Below, one piece after another: positions 1 to 9,783 of a DNA stretch of 63,749 bases. How positions within the stretch are numbered: the stretch's first letter is position 1; each line of letters opens with the position of its first letter. A program made the position numbers and the translations under genes. The notes under the pieces are model-generated. The model did no database searches, had not been told where the DNA came from, and saw only the letters and a list, made by a program, of their open reading frames with translations. The DNA comes from Paenibacillus tuaregi (GTDB taxonomy: Bacteria > Bacillota > Bacilli > Paenibacillales > Paenibacillaceae): the NCBI RefSeq assembly GCF_900086655.1, contig NZ_LT575476.1:82753-146501 (forward strand), read 5' to 3'.

Positions 1-754
<754 letters not shown>

Positions 755-842
755 AAAAATACCCGAAGGACGCAGTTCCTAGAAGGGTGCGCAAGTTCGT
801 TTCGTATCTAGTTTTCAAGGATTAATACCTTGATGATGCTTT

Positions 843-934
843 GGAGAGATACCCAAGTGGCTATAAGGGGACCCTCTGCTAAGGGGTTAGACTGCGTAAG
901 TGGTGCGAGGGTTCGAATCCCTCTCTCTCCGCCA
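843..934 (+). tRNA. tRNA-Ser (GCT)
   Basis: This is a 92-nt class II tRNA with a long variable arm. The acceptor GGAGAGA pairs with TCTCTCC, the anticodon loop carries GCT, the T-arm is GAGGG-TTCGAAT-CCCTC, and CCA is encoded. It is the first tRNA after the 23S gene, with only about 88 bp between them. Confidence 0.95.
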
Positions 935-984
935 TTCCCATAACATGAACGTGAGGGACGGGCATTAGAGGAAAGTTTGAATAT

Positions 985-1058
985 GGCGGCGTAGCTCAGC
1001 TGGCTAGAGCGTACGGTTCATACCCGTGAGGTCGGGGGTTCGATCCCCTCCGCCGCTA
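985..1058 (+). tRNA. tRNA-Met (CAT), elongator type
   Basis: The acceptor GGCGGCG pairs with CGCCGCT, the anticodon is CAT, and the T-arm is GGGGG-TTCGATC-CCCTC. Position 1-72 is paired, so this is not the initiator. It closely resembles the B. subtilis elongator tRNA-Met from memory. CCA is not encoded. Confidence 0.93.
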
Positions 1059-1068
1059 TTATACATAT

Positions 1069-1144
1069 GGAGGCTTAGCTCAGCTGGGAGAGCATCTGCC
1101 TTACAAGCAGAGGGTCGGGGGTTCGATCCCCTCAGCCTCCACCA
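1069..1144 (+). tRNA. tRNA-Val (TAC)
   Basis: The acceptor GGAGGCT pairs with AGCCTCC, the anticodon is TAC, and CCA is encoded at 1142-1144. It lies 10 nt after tRNA-Met. Confidence 0.95.
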
Positions 1145-1149
1145 TATGT

Positions 1150-1225
<76 letters not shown>

Positions 1226-1241
1226 CTTTTATGAATATTGC

Positions 1242-1318
1242 GGAACTGTGGTGTAGAGGCCTAACATGCCTGCCTGTCACGCAGGAGACCGCGGGTTCGA
1301 ATCCCGTCAGTTCCGCCA
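1242..1318 (+). tRNA. tRNA-Asp (GTC)
   Basis: The acceptor GGAACTG pairs with CAGTTCC, the anticodon stem-loop is CTGCCTGTCACGCAG with GTC, the discriminator is G, and CCA is encoded. The start at 1242 was set by T-stem and acceptor pairing. Confidence 0.94.
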
Positions 1319-1396
1319 TTCATTTAAAACTGGAATTTTCCACAGTGAAGTGGGAAGCATAATGTGACCACTTTATTTTTTTTGACCATTTTGTAT

Positions 1397-1469
<73 letters not shown>

Positions 1470-1491
1470 CTTTATTTTTTTCTAATATCTT

Positions 1492-1576
1492 GGAGGCTTA
1501 GTGAAGTGGCTAAACACGGCAGACTGTAAATCTGCTCTCTACGAGTTCGGTGGTTCGAATCCATCAGCCTCCACCA
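1492..1576 (+). tRNA. tRNA-Tyr (GTA)
   Basis: This is an 85-nt class II tRNA. The acceptor GGAGGCT pairs with AGCCTCC, the anticodon is GTA, a long variable arm is present, and CCA is encoded. Confidence 0.95.
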
Positions 1577-1580
1577 GTAA

Positions 1581-1653
1581 GAGCCATTAGCTCAGTTGGT
1601 AGAGCACCTGACTTTTAATCAGGGTGTCGAAGGTTCGAGTCCTTCATGGCTCA
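1581..1653 (+). tRNA. tRNA-Lys (TTT)
   Basis: The acceptor GAGCCAT pairs with ATGGCTC, the anticodon is TTT, the discriminator is A, and CCA is not encoded. It is the last tRNA of the cluster, followed directly by a terminator. Confidence 0.95.
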
Positions 1654-1662
1654 TCATATGAA

Positions 1663-1696
1663 GATCGTTAATCCTATTAAGATTAACGGTCTTTTT
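1663..1696 (+). terminator. Terminator of the rRNA-tRNA operon
   Basis: An 11-bp stem GATCGTTAATC / GATTAACGGTC (one G-T pair) with a 7-nt loop is followed by TTTTT. It lies 10 nt after tRNA-Lys. The following 1697-1908 stretch has a second hairpin (1742-1760, CCACCTGC/GCGGGTGG) without a T-run and otherwise nothing I recognise. Confidence 0.9.
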
Positions 1697-1908
1697 GTTA
1701 TTGGCTTTAACCAGCTAAGCATGCGAAGCGTGGGAAAAAAACCACCTGCTATGCGGGTGGAGGCAAGGAGGTTTTGACCAACAAGACCAAGCAACAAGCA
1801 CTAGGCACCGAGCAGCCAGGTGAAGTGGCCGGATGGGATATGCTACAATAAGAGGTAATCATCTTGCTTAGCTTATATAATGACATAGCTTAGAAAGGCG
1901 TCTTGATT

Positions 1909-3033
1909 ATGGACATACAATTAGTGAGAGAGAAGCTTGAACGAGTTGTAGGGGATTCTGTAGAGCAAAGGGATCTATCTCTTAAGGAATGGTCTTCTTG
2001 GGCTAAAGCCGCGAAGGCAGGTAGTGAGGTATCAGGTACTACTGCGGTAATCAAGGGAAAACGCTTATTCATTCCCTGGGATCAGTCAGAGGCCGGTATA
2101 ACCGGGTTTGAAATGGATGCCAAAGTGGTTACGGAATCGGAAATCAGGCTGATTGAGCTTGTGGTTGAAGCTGCCCGCGGAGCGGGATTCAGTAGTGTTG
2201 CCTCATCCCCTGGAGATGAAGAAGAGCGAAATACCCGGCTTGGCCAATGGATTCAAGCACAGCTGGATCGAGGACTTTTGCATGAGGAAATTCCGGACCA
2301 GCTTAATTTAAAGTCCAGGCTTACCGGTACCATGGTTCCTTTTCTCCTAAGTTATGAGAACCGGACACACCGGGATCTTACTTATAAACAGCTGAATAAG
2401 CTGCTGCAGAGTTATTTTGACGGAGATATCACGTTGGTTCCACTTCCAGGCAGCCGAGAGTGGCTGATTTTGGTTGGAGAATCATTGTTAAATGGGTTTA
2501 AGGAAGAGAGCGATGAAGGGCAGGATACCGAACGGGGCATGCTGTATGACCTGTGCCAGGGGGTCTATGAACTGATTTCCAACGAGTGGGGCGGCACCTC
2601 TCATCTGTCTGTTCTTGACCCCATTACACCGCTGCAATCTCTAACCAGCGCAGTATCCCTATTAAGAGAGTCCTTGCAGCTTGGACGTCTATTTCATCTG
2701 ACAGAGCATATTCATTTACCATGGGCACTGTATTTGGAACGGCTGATCTACAGCATTCCTGATGAGCAGCGCAGACAGTTCCTGGATCAGACGGTACCTC
2801 ATGCAAGCTCCACGGTATTTACCGATAATGAGACTTTGTCCACACTGGAATCGTTCTTCCAATTGGATTGCAATGTTAGTGAGACAGCCAAGCGGTTATA
2901 CATTCACCGCAATACGCTCTTGTACCGCATGGATAAGATCAAGCAGGAGACCGGACTTGATGTGCGCAGCTTTCAAGATGCAGTTCTTGTGAAGTTGACC
3001 TTATTATTGTGTAAAGTGACGAAAAGGAAATAG
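1909..3033 (+). CDS. PucR/CdaR-type helix-turn-helix regulator
   Basis: This is a 374-aa cytoplasmic protein whose C-terminal ~60 residues form a PucR-type HTH. The segment has ETAKRLYIHRNTLLYRMDKI followed by a hydrophobic helix ending LTLLL. The N-terminal 300 residues match no named sensor domain I recognise. PucR/CdaR family members are transcription activators for catabolic genes. ATG 1909 is chosen because AGAAAGG lies 10 nt upstream; an in-frame TTG at 1903 would be only 4 nt from it. The gene precedes an MsmX-type ATPase by about 115 bp, so a role in carbohydrate-uptake control is plausible but inferred. Confidence 0.8.
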   Translation: MDIQLVREKLERVVGDSVEQRDLSLKEWSSWAKAAKAGSEVSGTTAVIKGKRLFIPWDQSEAGITGFEMDAKVVTESEIRLIELVVEAARGAGFSSVASSPGDEEERNTRLGQWIQAQLDRGLLHEEIPDQLNLKSRLTGTMVPFLLSYENRTHRDLTYKQLNKLLQSYFDGDITLVPLPGSREWLILVGESLLNGFKEESDEGQDTERGMLYDLCQGVYELISNEWGGTSHLSVLDPITPLQSLTSAVSLLRESLQLGRLFHLTEHIHLPWALYLERLIYSIPDEQRRQFLDQTVPHASSTVFTDNETLSTLESFFQLDCNVSETAKRLYIHRNTLLYRMDKIKQETGLDVRSFQDAVLVKLTLLLCKVTKRK

Positions 3034-3147
3034 GTTTTTTGTGCAGTTTGTGTATGGCGGTCTATTGGCCTTTAGTTTAATATAAGAATAGAAATGTATC
3101 CGATTACATTATTGCTATTATAAAAAATGCTTAGGGGGCAATTATTC

Positions 3148-4269
3148 ATGGCTGGTGTACGCTTAGAGCACATTTACAAGAAATACGCTGGAGCTGAAAA
3201 GGCTACTGTTATGGACGTTAACTTGGACATCAAAGACAAGGAGTTCCTTGTATTGGTTGGTCCTTCCGGTTGCGGTAAGTCCACAACACTTCGTATGATC
3301 GCAGGTCTTGAAGAGATTTCTGAAGGTAAATTGTACATTGGTGACCGCGTAGTGAACGATGTGGCACCGAAAGATCGTGACATCGCAATGGTATTCCAGT
3401 CCTATGCATTGTATCCACATATGAACGTATACCAGAACATGGCGTTTGGTCTGAAGCTTCGTAAAGTGAAGAAGGAAGAAATCGACCAGCGTGTTCGTGA
3501 AGCAGCTAAAATTCTAGACATCACTCATTTGCTTGACCGCAAACCGAAAGCACTTTCCGGTGGTCAGCGTCAGCGTGTGGCCCTGGGCCGTGCGATTGTC
3601 CGTGATCCACAAGTCTTCCTTATGGATGAGCCTCTCTCCAACTTGGATGCAAAGCTGCGCGGTCAGATGCGTGCTGAGATCACTAAGCTGGTTAAGCGTC
3701 TTGAAACCACTTGTATCTATGTAACGCATGACCAAATCGAGGCTATGACGATGGGTGATCGTATTGTCGTTATGCATGACGGTATTATTCAACAAGCAGC
3801 TTCCCCAGAAGAACTGTACAACCAACCAACCAACATCTTTGTTGCTGGTTTCATTGGTTCCCCAACCATGAACTTTGTTACAGGCACACTTTCCGAAGCT
3901 AACGGTGCTGTTCATTTCAAAGCAAACGGTCTGGACGTTGAAGTACCACAAGGCAAAGCCATTACTCTCAAAGAAAAAGGCTATGTAGGCAAAGAGGTCA
4001 TCATGGGTATTCGTCCTGAGGACATTCATGAAGAGCCTGTATTCCTGGAAGCTTCCCCGCATACTATCTTTAATGCAAGTGTATTCCTGACTGAGAACAT
4101 CGGTCACGAAATGCAGCTTCATTTGAGCGGTGTTGGCAATGACACTGTAATCGCGCGCGTAGATGGACGCTCCAGAACCCGTGAGGGAGATCAAGTTAAA
4201 CTGGCTATCGATATGAACAAAATTCATATCTTTGATAAAGACTCGGAATTGAACGTATTCTTCAACTAA
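3148..4269 (+). CDS. msmX: MsmX/UgpC-type sugar ABC transporter ATPase
   Basis: This 373-aa ABC ATPase of the MalK/UgpC/MsmX family would energise several carbohydrate importers by docking on separate permeases. It shows Walker [10 protein letters not shown] (residues 38-46), signature [14 protein letters not shown], Walker [13 protein letters not shown], the H-loop THDQIEAM, and a C-terminal TOBE/regulatory domain after about residue 235. No permease or binding-protein gene is adjacent, which fits a shared multitask ATPase. ATG 3148 has TAGGGGG 9 nt upstream; the longer in-frame start at 3127 lacks a good site. Codons are strongly biased like the glycolytic genes, suggesting high expression. 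Confidence 0.92.
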   Translation: MAGVRLEHIYKKYAGAEKATVMDVNLDIKDKEFLVLVGPSGCGKSTTLRMIAGLEEISEGKLYIGDRVVNDVAPKDRDIAMVFQSYALYPHMNVYQNMAFGLKLRKVKKEEIDQRVREAAKILDITHLLDRKPKALSGGQRQRVALGRAIVRDPQVFLMDEPLSNLDAKLRGQMRAEITKLVKRLETTCIYVTHDQIEAMTMGDRIVVMHDGIIQQAASPEELYNQPTNIFVAGFIGSPTMNFVTGTLSEANGAVHFKANGLDVEVPQGKAITLKEKGYVGKEVIMGIRPEDIHEEPVFLEASPHTIFNASVFLTENIGHEMQLHLSGVGNDTVIARVDGRSRTREGDQVKLAIDMNKIHIFDKDSELNVFFN

Positions 4270-4287
4270 GAGGAATAATCAAGCCGA

Positions 4288-4312
4288 AACCGCCCTTCGG
4301 GGCGGTTTTTTT
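4288..4312 (+). terminator. Terminator after msmX
   Basis: An 8-bp stem AACCGCCC/GGGCGGTT with a TTCG tetraloop is followed by a seven-T run, 18 nt after the msmX stop. Confidence 0.95.
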
Positions 4313-4440
4313 GTAACCGGGAACGGGCGCGGGTGAGAATAGTTGATATGCTGTGTCCCTTGGAGCGATTGATTTACCAGGCAATATCCTTTACGATAAA
4401 TACAATGTACTGAAGTTATTCCATTTATCCCAATTTAGTG

Positions 4441-4465
4441 TAGAGAACTTTAGAGTAGAGAACTT
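4441..4465 (+). repeat. Tandem TAGAGAACTT repeat upstream of hprK
   Basis: TAGAGAACTT occurs at 4441-4450 and 4455-4464, a 14-bp period, in the 230-bp gap before hprK. It may be an operator for the hprK operon or chance duplication. No clear -10/-35 pair could be assigned. Confidence 0.4.
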
Positions 4466-4499
4466 CAGTGTGGCCGACAGGTAGAAAGGAAGAACACGT

Positions 4500-5441
4500 A
4501 TGGCTAAAAAGGTAAAAGTATCTGAGCTCGTGAATCAATTCGGGTTGGAGGTCCTATCCGGAGAGCAGGGCCTTAAACGGGCTATTACTGTAGATGATCT
4601 GTACCGTCCGGGCCTGGAGCTGGCAGGATATTTTGAGTATCATCCATCGGAACGTGTACAAATATTAGGAAAGACTGAACTCGCCTTCTATACAATGCTG
4701 CCAGAGAAGGAACGCAAAGATCGCATTGAGAGATTATGTCAAAGCCCGATTACCCCATGCATCATTATCACCAGAGGCTTGGATGTGCCGAAAGAGATGG
4801 TGGAGATTGGGGAGACAAGAGAAATCCCAATTCTACGCAGCAGTATGGCTACAACCATTCTGTCGAGCCGAATTACCGGATTCTTGGAGCGTAAGCTCGC
4901 TCCTACGGCAACCATTCACGGGGTGCTTGTAGATGTGTATGGGGTGGGTATGCTGATTACAGGTTCAAGCGGGATTGGTAAAAGTGAAACCGCACTAGAG
5001 CTGGTTAAACGCGGCCACCGTCTAATTGCCGATGATGCCGTTGAAATCCGTCAAACCTCGGATAATCAGCTTCACGGGTCAGCCCCTGAGCTAATCCGTC
5101 ACCTGCTTGAAATCCGTGGTGTCGGTATTATTAATGTAATGACCCTTTTTGGTGCGGGAGCGATCCGTAATAACAAGAGAATCACCCTCGTTGTCCGCCT
5201 CGAGGCGTGGCAGCAGGAGAAACAGTACGACCGTCTGGGTCTGGATGAAGAGACAACAAGAATTATCGACACCGACGTGCCGCTTGCTACAATTCCAGTT
5301 CGTCCAGGGCGAAATTTGGCTGTAATTATTGAAGTGGCCGCTATGAACTTCAGACTGAAGCGGATGGGCTATAATGCCGCATTGCAGTTCACTACAAAAC
5401 TCACCGAGACTATTGCGGAAGATGTAGACGATTTGGATTAG
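4500..5441 (+). CDS. hprK: HPr kinase/phosphorylase
   Basis: This bifunctional enzyme phosphorylates Ser46 of HPr and Crh at high fructose-1,6-bisphosphate/ATP and dephosphorylates it when phosphate is high, so it is the sensor of catabolite repression through CcpA. At 313 aa it has the usual length: an N-terminal domain (1-130), the conserved His in [11 protein letters not shown], Walker [10 protein letters not shown] (about 155-163), and the family signature [11 protein letters not shown] (about 204-214). ATG 4500 follows AGAAAGGAAG. It leads the hprK-lgt-ppaX-acyltransferase operon. Its Ser46 partner (crh locus, 43606) is in this window. Confidence 0.97.
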   Translation: MAKKVKVSELVNQFGLEVLSGEQGLKRAITVDDLYRPGLELAGYFEYHPSERVQILGKTELAFYTMLPEKERKDRIERLCQSPITPCIIITRGLDVPKEMVEIGETREIPILRSSMATTILSSRITGFLERKLAPTATIHGVLVDVYGVGMLITGSSGIGKSETALELVKRGHRLIADDAVEIRQTSDNQLHGSAPELIRHLLEIRGVGIINVMTLFGAGAIRNNKRITLVVRLEAWQQEKQYDRLGLDEETTRIIDTDVPLATIPVRPGRNLAVIIEVAAMNFRLKRMGYNAALQFTTKLTETIAEDVDDLD

Positions 5442-5453
5442 GAGCGTGTGTGG

Positions 5454-6518
5454 ATGGAAACGTTGTTATTAAATCCGGTCGCTTTTTCCATTGGGGAGCT
5501 TCATGTCCGGTGGTATGGCCTGATTCTGGGCACAGCGGCTCTTGTTGGCCTGCTGCTTGCCGTTCGGGAAGGGAAGCGGTTCGGGATTCCGCCTGAGTTC
5601 TTCATGGATCTCGTGCTGTTTGGAGTGCCTTCTGCCATTATTGGGGCACGGATTTATTTTGTGGCCTTTAAATGGGAAGATTATAAGAACAACCTCTGGG
5701 ATGTGTTCAAAATCTGGGAGGGCGGCATAGCCATCTATGGTGCACTGATTGGTGCTATTATATGTGCCGTCATTTATGTAAGGCGTAAAGGCTATAATTT
5801 CTGGCGGATCGCGGATATTTGCGCGCCAGGGCTGATCGTCGGCCAGTTAATCGGCCGTTGGGGCAACTATGTGAACCAGGAAGCTTATGGCGGTCCTACC
5901 ACAGAGACGTTCCTTCGCGATCATCTGCACCTGCCGTCTTTTATTGTGGATCAAATGAATGTTCAAGGTGTATTCCACCATCCGACCTTTCTGTACGAGT
6001 CGTTATGGAACCTGGTTGGCTTAGTCCTGCTGTTCGTGCTGCGGCGCCAGAAGTTCCTTCGTGCCGGCGAGCTGTTTATGTCCTACTTCATTTGGTATTC
6101 CATTGGAAGATTCTTTATCGAAAGACTGCGTACGGACAGCCTGGCCTTCAAAGGACCGGACTGGCTTGCATCGTTCGTGGATGCTTTGTGGGCGCCAATG
6201 AAGGCTCTAGGCTTCGAACCTGGAGCGCTGGACCCGCAATACGGTAATGTCCGTATTTCTCAATTGCTGGCGATTCTCATCATCATCGCGGCCATTGTAC
6301 TGATGATTTACCGTCGTAAGACAGGAAAGGCTGATGCACGTTATAGTGACCCGATTATCCGGACTAAGGGAATAGGGGATGATCATCTGCCTGAGTCTCA
6401 ACTCACCGAGAGAGAAGAGACTCATCATTCTACAGCAGCAGACCGGTCTGTTTCTGCAGAACCGGATAAACAGAGAGAGATAGAAGAAAGCATCAAACCA
6501 GAGGATAAAAAGGAGTAG
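5454..6518 (+). CDS. lgt: Prolipoprotein diacylglyceryl transferase
   Basis: This polytopic membrane enzyme transfers diacylglycerol from phosphatidylglycerol to the lipobox cysteine of prolipoproteins. The Lgt signature GRWGNYVNQEAYGG lies near residues 140-153, with about seven hydrophobic segments. At 354 aa it is longer than the usual ~270-280 because of a charged tail of about 60 residues, rich in Glu, Lys and Ser, after the last membrane helix. GGAG overlaps the hprK stop codon. ATG 5454 (spacing 9) is preferred over GTG 5448 (spacing 3). B. subtilis has yvoD between lgt and ppaX; here it is missing. Confidence 0.96.
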   Translation: METLLLNPVAFSIGELHVRWYGLILGTAALVGLLLAVREGKRFGIPPEFFMDLVLFGVPSAIIGARIYFVAFKWEDYKNNLWDVFKIWEGGIAIYGALIGAIICAVIYVRRKGYNFWRIADICAPGLIVGQLIGRWGNYVNQEAYGGPTTETFLRDHLHLPSFIVDQMNVQGVFHHPTFLYESLWNLVGLVLLFVLRRQKFLRAGELFMSYFIWYSIGRFFIERLRTDSLAFKGPDWLASFVDALWAPMKALGFEPGALDPQYGNVRISQLLAILIIIAAIVLMIYRRKTGKADARYSDPIIRTKGIGDDHLPESQLTEREETHHSTAADRSVSAEPDKQREIEESIKPEDKKE

Positions 6519-6525
6519 CCACCCA

Positions 6526-7182
6526 ATGATTGAAACCGTACTGTTTGATTTGGATGGAACGATTGTAAATACGAATGAGCTGATTATCAGCTCATTTCTT
6601 CATGTGATGAATAAGCATTATCCAGAGTCCCCCATTACCCGTGAGCAGATGATCCCTTATATGGGACTGACCTTAGAGCACCAGCTTCATCAGTTTACAG
6701 GCAGAGAGGATGTGGCTGAGCTTGTCACGGACTATCGGGCTTACAATAAACTGCATCATGATGCGCTGGTTCAGGAGTTCCCCCATGTGCACGAAGTGAT
6801 GACCCGACTGCATGAGAAGGGCATCACCATGGGTGTGGTCACCACCAAGATAAGGCCATCAACCATACTTGCACTGGAAACTTTTGACCTGCTGAAGTTT
6901 ATGAAGGAAATTGTCACGCTGAACGATGTGGAGCACCCTAAGCCGCATCCGGAGCCGGTGCTTACCGCGATCAAGCGGCTGGGTGCCAATCCCGAGATAA
7001 CCCTGATGGTGGGGGATAGCCCGGCTGATCTGCAGTCTGCACGGGCGGCAGGGGTGAAATCCGCTGCTGTGGCTTGGTCACTGAAGGGCCCAGAGGTACT
7101 TAAGAAATATGAACCTGATTATATTCTTAACGACATGACCGACTTATACGGTGTGCTCGGAATGGAGTCTGAAGTGAAGTGA
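6526..7182 (+). CDS. ppaX: Pyrophosphatase PpaX (HAD family)
   Basis: This 218-aa HAD phosphatase hydrolyses pyrophosphate, including that made when HprK dephosphorylates Ser-P-HPr by phosphorolysis. Motif I is FDLDGTIVNT at residues 7-16, motif II is VVTTK, and the C-terminal motif is GDSPADL. The hprK operon context matches B. subtilis ppaX. Its GGAG site lies at the lgt stop codon, and its own stop overlaps the GTG start of the next gene. Confidence 0.93.
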   Translation: MIETVLFDLDGTIVNTNELIISSFLHVMNKHYPESPITREQMIPYMGLTLEHQLHQFTGREDVAELVTDYRAYNKLHHDALVQEFPHVHEVMTRLHEKGITMGVVTTKIRPSTILALETFDLLKFMKEIVTLNDVEHPKPHPEPVLTAIKRLGANPEITLMVGDSPADLQSARAAGVKSAAVAWSLKGPEVLKKYEPDYILNDMTDLYGVLGMESEVK

Positions 7183-7703
7183 GGAAGGTTACCCGTTATC
7201 CGGTAGAAGGGCCGAATGCACTTTGGCAGCTGTACCGGACGGTAAGTCCTTGGAAAGGCGTCTGGAATTTCATTGTCATTCAGCTGACGCGGTACTGCCC
7301 CATTCTTCCGCTAAAGAACTGGATGTACCGCAAGCTTCTGCGCATGCGGGTGGGGGAGCATACCGCTTTTGGCCTGATGGTGATGGTGGATGTGTTCTTT
7401 CCAGAGAAAATTACGATCGGCCGCAACTCGGTGATTGGTTACAATACGACGATTCTAGCTCATGAATACCTGATTAAGGAATATCGCTTGGGCGAGGTAG
7501 TGATCGGAGATGAAGTACTGATTGGAGCCAATACGACAATTCTTCCGGGTGTAACGATTGGGGACGGGGCTGTCGTGGCCGCAGGTTCCATTGTTCACAA
7601 GGACGTTGAAGCGGGCAGCTTCGTTGGCGGTAACCCGCTGCGGGTGCTGCAGCGGAAGAGTCCGGAGAAGGAGGCCCTGGTTGCGGAGGGTCAAACGGAA
7701 TAG
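7179..7703 (+). CDS. Left-handed beta-helix acyltransferase (YvoF-like)
   Basis: This 174-aa protein of the maltose/galactoside-acetyltransferase superfamily has hexapeptide repeats from about residue 70 to 155 (for example ITIGRNSVIGYN, VVIGDEVLIGAN and VTIGDGAVVAAG). The N-terminal 60 residues are basic and amphipathic. The acceptor substrate is unknown. The same position in B. subtilis is held by yvoF, also of unknown function. The GTG start overlaps the ppaX stop (GTGA), implying translational coupling. It is the last gene of the operon. Confidence 0.85.
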   Translation: MRKVTRYPVEGPNALWQLYRTVSPWKGVWNFIVIQLTRYCPILPLKNWMYRKLLRMRVGEHTAFGLMVMVDVFFPEKITIGRNSVIGYNTTILAHEYLIKEYRLGEVVIGDEVLIGANTTILPGVTIGDGAVVAAGSIVHKDVEAGSFVGGNPLRVLQRKSPEKEALVAEGQTE

Positions 7704-7716
7704 TGAGGTAGACAAA

Positions 7717-7752
7717 AAGAAGGAGCACGTGAGAATTCACGTGCTCCTTCTT
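7717..7752. terminator. Bidirectional terminator between convergent genes
   Basis: A perfect 16-bp stem AAGAAGGAGCACGTGA / TCACGTGCTCCTTCTT with a GAAT loop lies between the acyltransferase gene (+) and the anti-sigma gene (-). The minus-strand reading ends in TTTTT. The plus-strand side has only TTCTTCT, so it is better for the minus-strand gene. Confidence 0.88.
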
Positions 7753-7812
7753 CTAATTGCCCAAAGTACAAGACAATCGCTCGTGTGCCTGTTTTCTTAA
7801 GGTCCCTGCTGA

Positions 7813-9192
7813 CTACTGTCCCGTTACGGAAAATGACTGTAAATAATCATTGCCCGGATACTGGGAGAGCCGGAAAGTCAATGGCTCGGCATACTTTCCG
7901 GTCTGTATATAAACAGGGTAGACCTGCTCATCCTGAGCCTGGGTCCTAACACTGATATACCCGGTTGGCAGTTCCGTCGCTGATGCCGGATTAGTTACCA
8001 GCTTGTGCAGCTCTCTGTTGGCATCCATAAAGTCACTTATTAATAATGGGGTCTGCTCCTGCGAAGGTCTGTTCTTAGCTGAGAACGAGAGAGAAATCTC
8101 GGTAACCTCCCCGGTCTGGGTGATGCGGTTCAGATGGAGACGCTCATCAGGGGCCCAGATAAGCTTCTGTTCACTGGTATTGATGACGATATTAAGATCA
8201 TTTCCAAGCGACTCTTCAATCCCTTTAGCCGCAAAGGTCAACTGTAAGAACTGATCGTAGTAAATACTATCGAAATAAACCCGGTAAGGGCCTTTATTGT
8301 TGACCAAGTGATACAGATACTTGATGTCTGAAGTTTCATGAGTCGATTTCAGCATCAGGGAAGGGGAGATGAACCTTATAATATTGTTGTTGTCAGCGTC
8401 ATAATCAATGGTGATCTCTGTGCTAAGCGGGTAAAGGTTAGCCCTCTTCACTTGGAAGCCGTGGTTATGAATACTTACAAACTGGTTGAAATCGGCGGTT
8501 CTGACCAGGCTTCTGAACTTTGTGGTATCAAGTACGATAGGCAGACTTAAAGTCTGGGTATCTGTGCTGCTCCCTTTGCTCCAACTGCTTTCAAAGTTGA
8601 AGGAGCCGGGCGTATTAAGGCCAAGAAAGTTCAATGCCAGAAATCCCTGCTTCTGAGCGTTGACCTGTTCAGTAGGAACCGAGTTATTGTAAGGTATGCT
8701 TTGAATAGTATACTTACCCTTCACATTGAAGAATCTCAGTTTGATCGGTTCCGCATCTGCCACATTCTCCGTTCTGTAAAAAACAATGGCCTGCAAATTG
8801 TCAGCCAACACCCCATCCACCGTCAATTTATAACCGTCCTTCTCCACGGTCTGGCTCATCGGCTGATACAGCCCATGGTTGGCAGCCGTAAGCCATACCG
8901 GGTTGCCCTGAATTGCAGCGGTGACATAGTCGGGTGCGGTGAATTGGATATTTGCCGCGGGCACGGTTCCTGAATGCCCTATACGAAAAATTAGAACAAT
9001 CATTAGACAGAATGCCAAGGTTCCTGCCACAGAGCCGAACCTGCGGAAGTATACCTTCTTTTGACGAGCCAGGTTGGCCCGCTCGATGCCTCGGTTCACG
9101 GCATCATTCAGGTTGAATGCACTGACGTGCTGCTCAGCAATCCGGGCTTCCTGAAAATAATCACGAAGCATTTTTTCCTCTTGATCAGCCAT
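7813..9192 (-). CDS. DUF4179 probable anti-sigma factor
   Basis: This is a 459-aa single-pass membrane protein. It has a cytosolic N-terminus (1-45), one membrane helix (about 46-66, VAGTLAFCLMIVLIF), then a long extracytoplasmic part that looks like DUF4179 followed by a second beta-rich domain. It starts 8 nt inside the end of an ECF sigma-factor gene, the usual sigma/anti-sigma layout, so it probably sequesters that sigma factor. ATG 9192 is preceded by GGGGAGGGG. The ORF can be extended 11 codons upstream, but that start lacks a site. The inducing signal is unknown. Confidence 0.78.
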   Translation of the reverse strand: MADQEEKMLRDYFQEARIAEQHVSAFNLNDAVNRGIERANLARQKKVYFRRFGSVAGTLAFCLMIVLIFRIGHSGTVPAANIQFTAPDYVTAAIQGNPVWLTAANHGLYQPMSQTVEKDGYKLTVDGVLADNLQAIVFYRTENVADAEPIKLRFFNVKGKYTIQSIPYNNSVPTEQVNAQKQGFLALNFLGLNTPGSFNFESSWSKGSSTDTQTLSLPIVLDTTKFRSLVRTADFNQFVSIHNHGFQVKRANLYPLSTEITIDYDADNNNIIRFISPSLMLKSTHETSDIKYLYHLVNNKGPYRVYFDSIYYDQFLQLTFAAKGIEESLGNDLNIVINTSEQKLIWAPDERLHLNRITQTGEVTEISLSFSAKNRPSQEQTPLLISDFMDANRELHKLVTNPASATELPTGYISVRTQAQDEQVYPVYIQTGKYAEPLTFRLSQYPGNDYLQSFSVTGQ

Positions 9193-9709
9193 GATACACC
9201 TCCCCTCCCCGTTCCATCTGTCCACGAAGCTGTTTCAACCCCTGATGGATCCAGGTCTTAATCGTTCCTTCCGGTTTGTCCAAAATTCTGGCAATTTCAG
9301 GAACCGTCATCTCCTGATAATATTTGAGCATCAAAGCATGCCGGTATTTGGGCTTCATCTGGTCCATCGCTTCCTCCAGATCAAGCTTATATACATTCAC
9401 CATTTCACTACTGCTGCCGTGTGGCTCCATGGGCATAGACCTCTGCCGTTTGCGTCTGCGCTGCTCATCGATACAGCAGTTAATTAAGATCCGGAACAGC
9501 CAAGGGACAAAATGATCGGGGTCCTTAAGCTTCGAGCATTTCATCCAGGCACGGTATACCGTCTCCTGCACGGTCTCTAGCGCGTCCGCCTCATTGCGCA
9601 GGTAACTGAAGGCAATACCGTAAAGTTTTCGTTTTTGACTATCGATGAGCGCATGGAAGGCGCTCTCGTCCCCTTTGCATGCTTCGGCGGCCCATTGTTT
9701 CTCTTCCAC
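9185..9709 (-). CDS. ECF RNA polymerase sigma factor
   Basis: This 174-aa sigma-70 family ECF protein has region 2 (about 20-90, with the AFSYLRNEADALETVQETVYRA helices) and region 4 (about 115-165, with ALMLKYYQEMTVPEIARILD and a GTIKTWIHQGLKQL HTH). It directs RNA polymerase to envelope-stress-type promoters. The GTG start has AAAGGAGG 7 nt upstream. Its own upstream region holds an ECF-like promoter, so autoregulation is likely. It forms an operon with the DUF4179 gene. The SigV/SigX/SigM subgroup cannot be settled by eye. Confidence 0.92.
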   Translation of the reverse strand: MEEKQWAAEACKGDESAFHALIDSQKRKLYGIAFSYLRNEADALETVQETVYRAWMKCSKLKDPDHFVPWLFRILINCCIDEQRRRKRQRSMPMEPHGSSSEMVNVYKLDLEEAMDQMKPKYRHALMLKYYQEMTVPEIARILDKPEGTIKTWIHQGLKQLRGQMERGGEVYHG

Positions 9710-9754
9710 CGTTAGGCCTCCTTTAATTAGGTTCGGTACGCAGTATATCTATAT

Positions 9755-9783
9755 GACGTGCGAGATGGGAGAATCGTTTTATA
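9755..9783 (-). promoter_or_regulatory. Candidate ECF-type promoter for the sigma operon
   Basis: Read on the minus strand, ATAAAAC is followed after 17 nt by CGTC, like the AAC...CGTC promoters of the B. subtilis SigX/M/V/W group. It would give a 5' UTR of about 40 nt ending in AAAGGAGG. The rest of 9784-9930 is AT-rich with nothing recognisable. Confidence 0.5.
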
